From positions 3,038,001-3,102,000 of the forward strand of contig OZ240665.1 of the NCBI GenBank assembly GCA_965198565.1: a DNA stretch of 64,000 bases, in the 5' to 3' direction. Shown piece by piece: positions 60,400 through 64,000 of this stretch. How positions within the stretch are numbered: position 1 is the stretch's first letter; every line of letters begins with the position of its first letter. Source of the stretch: LMUY01 sp965198565 (GTDB taxonomy: Bacteria > Pseudomonadota > Alphaproteobacteria > Acetobacterales > Acetobacteraceae). Under the pieces are notes generated by a model, which was not told the origin of the DNA, did no database searches, and saw only the letters and a program-made list of their open reading frames with translations. The translations under genes and the position numbers were made by a program.

Positions 60400-61107
60400 A
60401 TGAGCGGAGCGAGACAGGGTGGCGTGCGGCGGGGCCGTTCACGCCAGACGGCGATCCGGCTGTCCATCCGGGTGTGGGACGCGCCGACCCGGCTGTTCCA
60501 CTGGGCCGTCGTGCTGCTGGTCATCACCAGCTATGTCACGATTCGGACCGGCCGCATCGAACTGCATCTGCTGTCCGGCTACAGCATGCTGACCTTGCTG
60601 CTGTTCCGGTTGGTGTGGGGTTTCGCCGGCAGCGAGACCTCGCGCTTCAGCCAGTTCCTGCGCAACCCGATCGAGGGATTTCGCCACCTGGCGCAATTCG
60701 GCCGCCGCGAGCCCGACGACGAGGTGGGGCACAATGCGGCCGGCGGCTGGATGGTGCTGGTGCTGCTGGGGGTGCTCGGCGTGCAGGTGGGCACCGGGCT
60801 GTTCAGCCGGACGCCTCACGGGGCGGAGGGGCCGTTCGCGCATCTGGTCAGTCAGCAGACCAGCGAGCAGATCAGTGCTGTGCACGGGGTCAACTTCGAC
60901 CTGATCCTGGCGGCCATCGCGCTGCATGTGCTGGCGATCCTGGCCTATGCGGTGGTGAAGAAGCACGCCTTGCTGTGGCCCATGATCACCGGCCGCAAGC
61001 GGCTGCCCGGCGCCACTCCGCAGCCCCGCATGGCATCCCCGCTGCTGGCCGCTTTGGTTCTGGCGCTGGCAGGCTGCGTGGTCTGGGTGCTGGTGACGCG
61101 CGTTTGA
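60400..61107 (+). CDS. cytochrome b561 family protein
   Basis: A 235-residue four-helix membrane protein with a basic N terminus (RQGGVRRGRSRQT). Block VWDAPTRLFHW opens helix 1 with the first heme His; further His occur in HLLSGYSMLTLLLFRLVWGFAG, VHGVNFDLILAAIALHVLAI, and KKHALLWPMITGRK closes the domain, typical of Ni/Fe-hydrogenase-type b561 proteins. It carries electrons between quinol and a periplasmic acceptor. ATG 60400 has GAGG six bases upstream; ATG 60346 is an alternative. Confidence 0.88.
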   Translation: MSGARQGGVRRGRSRQTAIRLSIRVWDAPTRLFHWAVVLLVITSYVTIRTGRIELHLLSGYSMLTLLLFRLVWGFAGSETSRFSQFLRNPIEGFRHLAQFGRREPDDEVGHNAAGGWMVLVLLGVLGVQVGTGLFSRTPHGAEGPFAHLVSQQTSEQISAVHGVNFDLILAAIALHVLAILAYAVVKKHALLWPMITGRKRLPGATPQPRMASPLLAALVLALAGCVVWVLVTRV

Positions 61108-61179
61108 GCGGGGTGAGGGCTCTTAGAGCCAGCAGACTCCAGCCAATCAATGCATTGCCCCGATGGCTCTCGGCCCTCG

Positions 61180-61220
61180 CACCCTCACCCCGACCCTCTC
61201 CCGCCCGCGGGAGAGGGAGA
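61180..61220. repeat. family A palindrome
   Basis: CACCCTCACCCCGACCCTC then a CTCCCGCCCGCGGGAG stem. It lies after the b561 gene and contains the stop of the downstream unknown gene, giving it the SSPSPAGGRGSG tail. Confidence 0.85.
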
Positions 61221-62561
61221 TGAACACGCGCTTATGTCACCGGGGGCGGCGTTCGGCTGGGCGAGGCCGATGTGGCTGCGGTAGAGCGCAACCGCTTGTT
61301 CCGGCCCGCAGATGATTTCGAGCAGGCGGCAAGCCCTCGCCAACCCGATGGTGCCCGCTGCAAACGCAGCACGGACCACCTGCGAGGTTTGCAGCAGGTG
61401 GTGGTCGTAACTGACTGCGCTGCTGAACTGGCGGGCGGCGCCCTCCAGGGCGCGGAGTTCGCGCGCACTGGCTTCCATGCGGTTCTGCTCCGCAACGCTG
61501 GCCATCTGCGTGAGGCCGGTCAACGGCCGGACCAATGCTTCCCTCAGCCCGTTGGCGAAGCAGGCCTGGCTCGCCTGGTCCATCTGGTCCCGCAGCATGC
61601 GGATGCGCCGACGGTGCAACACCCCAGAGGAGTCGTTGTCGATGGCGTTCAGCAGCCGAGCCACCAACTTCACCTCTGCGGTGGTCTCGCGGATCGAGGC
61701 GGCGCCCACTTTGCGGACGCAGTTCGCATCGCGCTCCACATAGCTCAGGCAGCCCTCCAGCCCGAGGCTGAAGGCCTGGTGCAGGAGGACGCGTTCCGCA
61801 CTGTCCGGCGTGGCCGACACCAGCCGCCGCACATGCACGATGGCTTGCGGCGCGTGGAACAGCACGAGTTGCAGGACCATGCCGGCGGTTTCGGCCGTCT
61901 CGGTCGCAAGCTCGGTGAAGAGGCTGCCGACCAGCTCGGCATCCTCCTCGGTTTGGCCGCTCAGTGCATTTCGGGTCAGGCGGTGGAGTGCCGAGCCGCG
62001 GTGCAGCACGGCGGCAATCGAGCGGGCGAGCGGCCAGAACACCGTCTCCGGCAAGGCGGTTTGCTGCCATTCAGGCGGCGGTGTCGCCTTCCTCAGGATC
62101 GCGGCCGCACGGGGCCATACGGCAGTGCCGGAGTTGGCGGCGGCCTCCGAATGGCTCGTCTGGCCTTCGACCATGGTAGTGATCGCAGCCAAATCCGGCC
62201 CGAACCCGCCGGCAACCAGGGCGAAAAACGGCGCCAATGCGGTGCGGGGCACGCGCAGGCTGCCGGGCCGCCAGGACGCTGGACTTACGATCAGCGGGTC
62301 CAGCGGCATGAACAGCAGGCGGGAGAGCCGCAATGGCCGCTTGGGGCGCAGCGAGGCAACGCGGCTGCGCAGCGTGTCGAGCAGCGTGCGGTTGATCTCC
62401 GCGTCGCCAACCTGATCGACATAGGCGATGATCTTGCTGATCTTCTCGTCGTCGGCATCGCCGATCTCGCGGCGCAGCGCCGTGGCGCAGATGGGAGGCT
62501 TTGCCAGGGCCGGGGCCGGGGCCGGGGCCGCGGCAGCGCCGGATGTGCGGTTCGCTAGCAT
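61185..62561 (-). CDS. unknown protein, second gene of a two-gene operon
   Basis: A 458-residue, mostly helical, soluble protein. No signal, membrane segment or known motif could be seen. Charged helices (VDQVGDAEINRTLLDTLRSRVASL; RRRIRMLRDQMDQASQACFA; ASARELRALEGAARQF) alternate with shorter hydrophobic segments (MVLQLVLFHAPQAIVHVRRLV). An N-terminal Ala/Pro repeat (APAPAPALAK) is probably disordered. The last residues come from a family A repeat. Its start overlaps the upstream gene by seven bases, so both proteins probably act together. I do not recognise the family. Confidence 0.7.
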   Translation of the reverse strand: MLANRTSGAAAAPAPAPALAKPPICATALRREIGDADDEKISKIIAYVDQVGDAEINRTLLDTLRSRVASLRPKRPLRLSRLLFMPLDPLIVSPASWRPGSLRVPRTALAPFFALVAGGFGPDLAAITTMVEGQTSHSEAAANSGTAVWPRAAAILRKATPPPEWQQTALPETVFWPLARSIAAVLHRGSALHRLTRNALSGQTEEDAELVGSLFTELATETAETAGMVLQLVLFHAPQAIVHVRRLVSATPDSAERVLLHQAFSLGLEGCLSYVERDANCVRKVGAASIRETTAEVKLVARLLNAIDNDSSGVLHRRRIRMLRDQMDQASQACFANGLREALVRPLTGLTQMASVAEQNRMEASARELRALEGAARQFSSAVSYDHHLLQTSQVVRAAFAAGTIGLARACRLLEIICGPEQAVALYRSHIGLAQPNAAPGDISACSSPSPAGGRGSG

Positions 62562-63700
62562 ATTGCGGCCCGGATGCGCTCGTTGCGCGCGATCAGGTCG
62601 AACACCGACTCGCCCGTCAGCCAGTCCTTGTTGAACGGCACGATACGGCGGTGGCGCAAGATTTCACGATCGATGAGGTGGCTTTCGACACCGGCCCAGT
62701 CGGAGACTTCCTTGGGCATCACCGGGATCAGGCCGACGATCTCCGCGAGCGCGTGTTCCTGGCTGCGGACGTCGTCCGCGCTGTCCCAGATGACGCAAAT
62801 GCGCTCCCAGCCATCGAGCAGCCACTCCGGGCGGCCCGCCAGCTCGCGGATGCGGTCCGGATCTGCGGCCCAACCCCGCAGCAGCTCCTCCATGTTCGTG
62901 GTCAGGGCGCGCGCGGCAGCGATGGTCTTGTCCGCGATGGTGAGCGTGAGGCTCGCGACCGAGCGGATCAGGGCGTTGTATTCGGTCACGGTTTCATCCT
63001 GCCGGGCGGTGGCCCAGCGTTCGATGTCCTTCACGGTCCGGCGCAGCCAATCCATCTGGAAACCCAGGCGCGCCTTGGTTCCGCTCTCTCCAAGGCCCAA
63101 CCCCGCCAGCACTTCGGCCATCTGCTCGAGCGCCGCCGCGGTCCACTCGGGCGGGCGGGCGATCCGCGTCGCGACCAGGTCCACCGTCATGCGCAGCCGC
63201 ACCGCCGGGTCTTCTGCCAGGGATGGCACGTCGGTCGCGAACGCCTGCGGATCTTGGCCGAATTGCTCGAACAGCAGCATCAGGAGCTGGTAGTTGGCGA
63301 GGATCAGGTCTCCCTTGTCGGCCTCGCTCGCGGCCCGTGCCGCCTCCTGCGCGTCTTCCCCGGCCAAGCCCTCGATGGCGATCTGCCGCGCGATGCGGCG
63401 GATGATGGCAGGGGTGACGTTGGAGCGGGCGGCGATGCGCTCGGCAAAGACGGCGTCGTGCATGGTGGGGCGGCAGAACACGCCGATCGAGGACCAGGGC
63501 AGGATGTAGACGCCGCGGCCGCCGGCCGGGTTGAGGATGATCAGTTCCAGGCGGTAGCCCTCGGCCGGGCGCGCCCGCGAGCCCGCCAGCAGCGGCGTCG
63601 TCAACGGCAGCGCCACCCCGCGTTCCAGGAAGGTGGCGGGATGGTGCAGCTTCGGCGCGAGCCGGGCATTGTCGAATGCGATGGTAAAACTGCCGTCCAT
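62555..63700 (-). CDS. unknown protein, first gene of a two-gene operon
   Basis: A 381-residue soluble protein with no signal or membrane segment. An N-terminal beta-rich part (MDGSFTIAFDNARLAP, GYRLELIILNPAGGRGVYIL) is followed by a helical body: ARSNVTPAIIRRIARQIAIEGL, ASLTLTIADKTIAAARALTTNM and EELLRGWAADPDRIRELAG. No catalytic motif could be assigned. The gene ends seven bases into the next one. Start ATG 63700. Not recognised. Confidence 0.7.
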   Translation of the reverse strand: MDGSFTIAFDNARLAPKLHHPATFLERGVALPLTTPLLAGSRARPAEGYRLELIILNPAGGRGVYILPWSSIGVFCRPTMHDAVFAERIAARSNVTPAIIRRIARQIAIEGLAGEDAQEAARAASEADKGDLILANYQLLMLLFEQFGQDPQAFATDVPSLAEDPAVRLRMTVDLVATRIARPPEWTAAALEQMAEVLAGLGLGESGTKARLGFQMDWLRRTVKDIERWATARQDETVTEYNALIRSVASLTLTIADKTIAAARALTTNMEELLRGWAADPDRIRELAGRPEWLLDGWERICVIWDSADDVRSQEHALAEIVGLIPVMPKEVSDWAGVESHLIDREILRHRRIVPFNKDWLTGESVFDLIARNERIRAAIC

Positions 63701-63783
63701 GAATGCGCTTTCCGCTGCAGCCGTGCTGCGATCACGCCATCATTTTGCGCGCGACTTATTACGGAGCGGTGAAGACGATGGCG

Positions 63784-63827
63784 CTAGACCATGACCGGCT
63801 CAGATAGGGTCGCCGGTCATGGTCTAG
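63784..63827. repeat. 16-bp perfect inverted repeat
   Basis: CTAGACCATGACCGGC (63784-63799) and GCCGGTCATGGTCTAG (63812-63827) form perfect arms around a 12-base loop, 84 bases upstream of the unknown operon. It is next to a family C and a family B element. It is not followed by a T-run. Confidence 0.8.
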
Positions 63828-63829
63828 TA

Positions 63830-63906
63830 CAGCGATTCCATGGAACCGCACCGATCCGCCCGTCGTGCCGCGCGCGGTGCGGTGCCAAAGCGCACCGCAC
63901 CCTACG
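63830..63906. repeat. family C repeat
   Basis: Contains AGCGATTCCATGGAACC as at 48165 and the hairpin GTGCGGTGC / GCACCGCAC with a CAAAGC-type loop. The stem differs in sequence from the 48 kb copy, and the changes compensate on both arms. Confidence 0.8.
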
Positions 63907-63920
63907 ATGTTTGTGGGGCT

Positions 63921-64000
63921 AGAGCATGATTGCTTCTGATAGGCGAAGCAATCATGCTCTAACTCCTTGTTTGAGAGGCTGATTCACGCATCAGGTTGTT
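63921..64000. repeat. family B double-hairpin repeat, cut by the window edge
   Basis: The 16-base-arm hairpin is complete and the second hairpin begins at about 63987 with CGCATCAGGTTGTT, reaching the end of the window. Sequence is nearly identical to the copy at 13127. Confidence 0.9.

Overview
The window is 64 kb of GC-rich DNA, roughly two thirds G+C by eye, from a bacterial chromosome. Gene content points to an aerobic alphaproteobacterium, most likely in the Rhodospirillales/Acetobacteraceae neighbourhood. The evidence is the Gram-negative envelope genes (lpxB, bamB, psd), an MbfA-type iron exporter with an Irr-like box, an HU protein with a lysine/alanine/proline-rich tail, and family-level protein resemblance. 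No rRNA, tRNA, CRISPR array, integrase, transposase or phage module was found. This looks like core chromosome interrupted by several families of short palindromic repeats.

Layout. 1-7.4 kb: the end of an alpha/beta hydrolase gene, then two tightly overlapping leftward operons (GNAT acetyltransferase - carbon-nitrogen hydrolase - lpxB; NUDIX - alanyl-tRNA editing - sulfurtransferase - metC - hisI) with a DUF952 gene between them. 7.5-13.1 kb: an XRE regulator divergent from a peptide-type ABC transporter operon (two permeases, a coiled-coil membrane protein, two ATPases) that has no binding-protein gene. 13.2-22.2 kb: GST, an ACS-type MFS transporter, mbfA, purH, a GFA-family protein, a nucleotide-sugar epimerase and a glutamine-dependent NAD synthetase. 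22.3-31.2 kb: two divergent ABC operons. The leftward one combines a polyamine-type transporter with a RutA-like pyrimidine oxygenase; the rightward one is a taurine/sulfonate-type system with two tandem permease genes.

31.5-42.8 kb is the centrepiece: a single leftward run of eleven genes encoding alternative complex III (actA-actF), a two-helix protein, and a caa3-type cytochrome c oxidase (subunits II, I, III, IV). Nearly all junctions overlap. Subunit I has the YSHPAVY sequence of A2-type oxidases and lacks the D-channel glutamate. Together these genes would oxidise quinol and reduce oxygen without a bc1 complex.

43-64 kb: the HU-like protein, a lysine/alanine-rich protein, a NarK-type nitrate/nitrite transporter, crcB, dihydroorotase, the yfgM-like/bamB/der cluster, a secreted polyhistidine protein, a DUF5872-like protein, beta-carbonic anhydrase, gpmI, rlmH, DUF427, psd, cytochrome b561, and a two-gene operon of unknown function (61185-63700).

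Repeats. Family A consists of GAGAGGG-stem palindromes, often in inverted pairs like BIMEs, that supply stop codons and a shared SPSPAGGRGSG tail to several genes. Family B is a 103-bp double hairpin, three in tandem at 31.2 kb plus copies at 13.1 and 63.9 kb. Family C elements carry a GGTGGGGTGC-type hairpin. All starts given here were chosen from overlaps, ribosome-binding sites and protein families; several depart from the longest reading frame.
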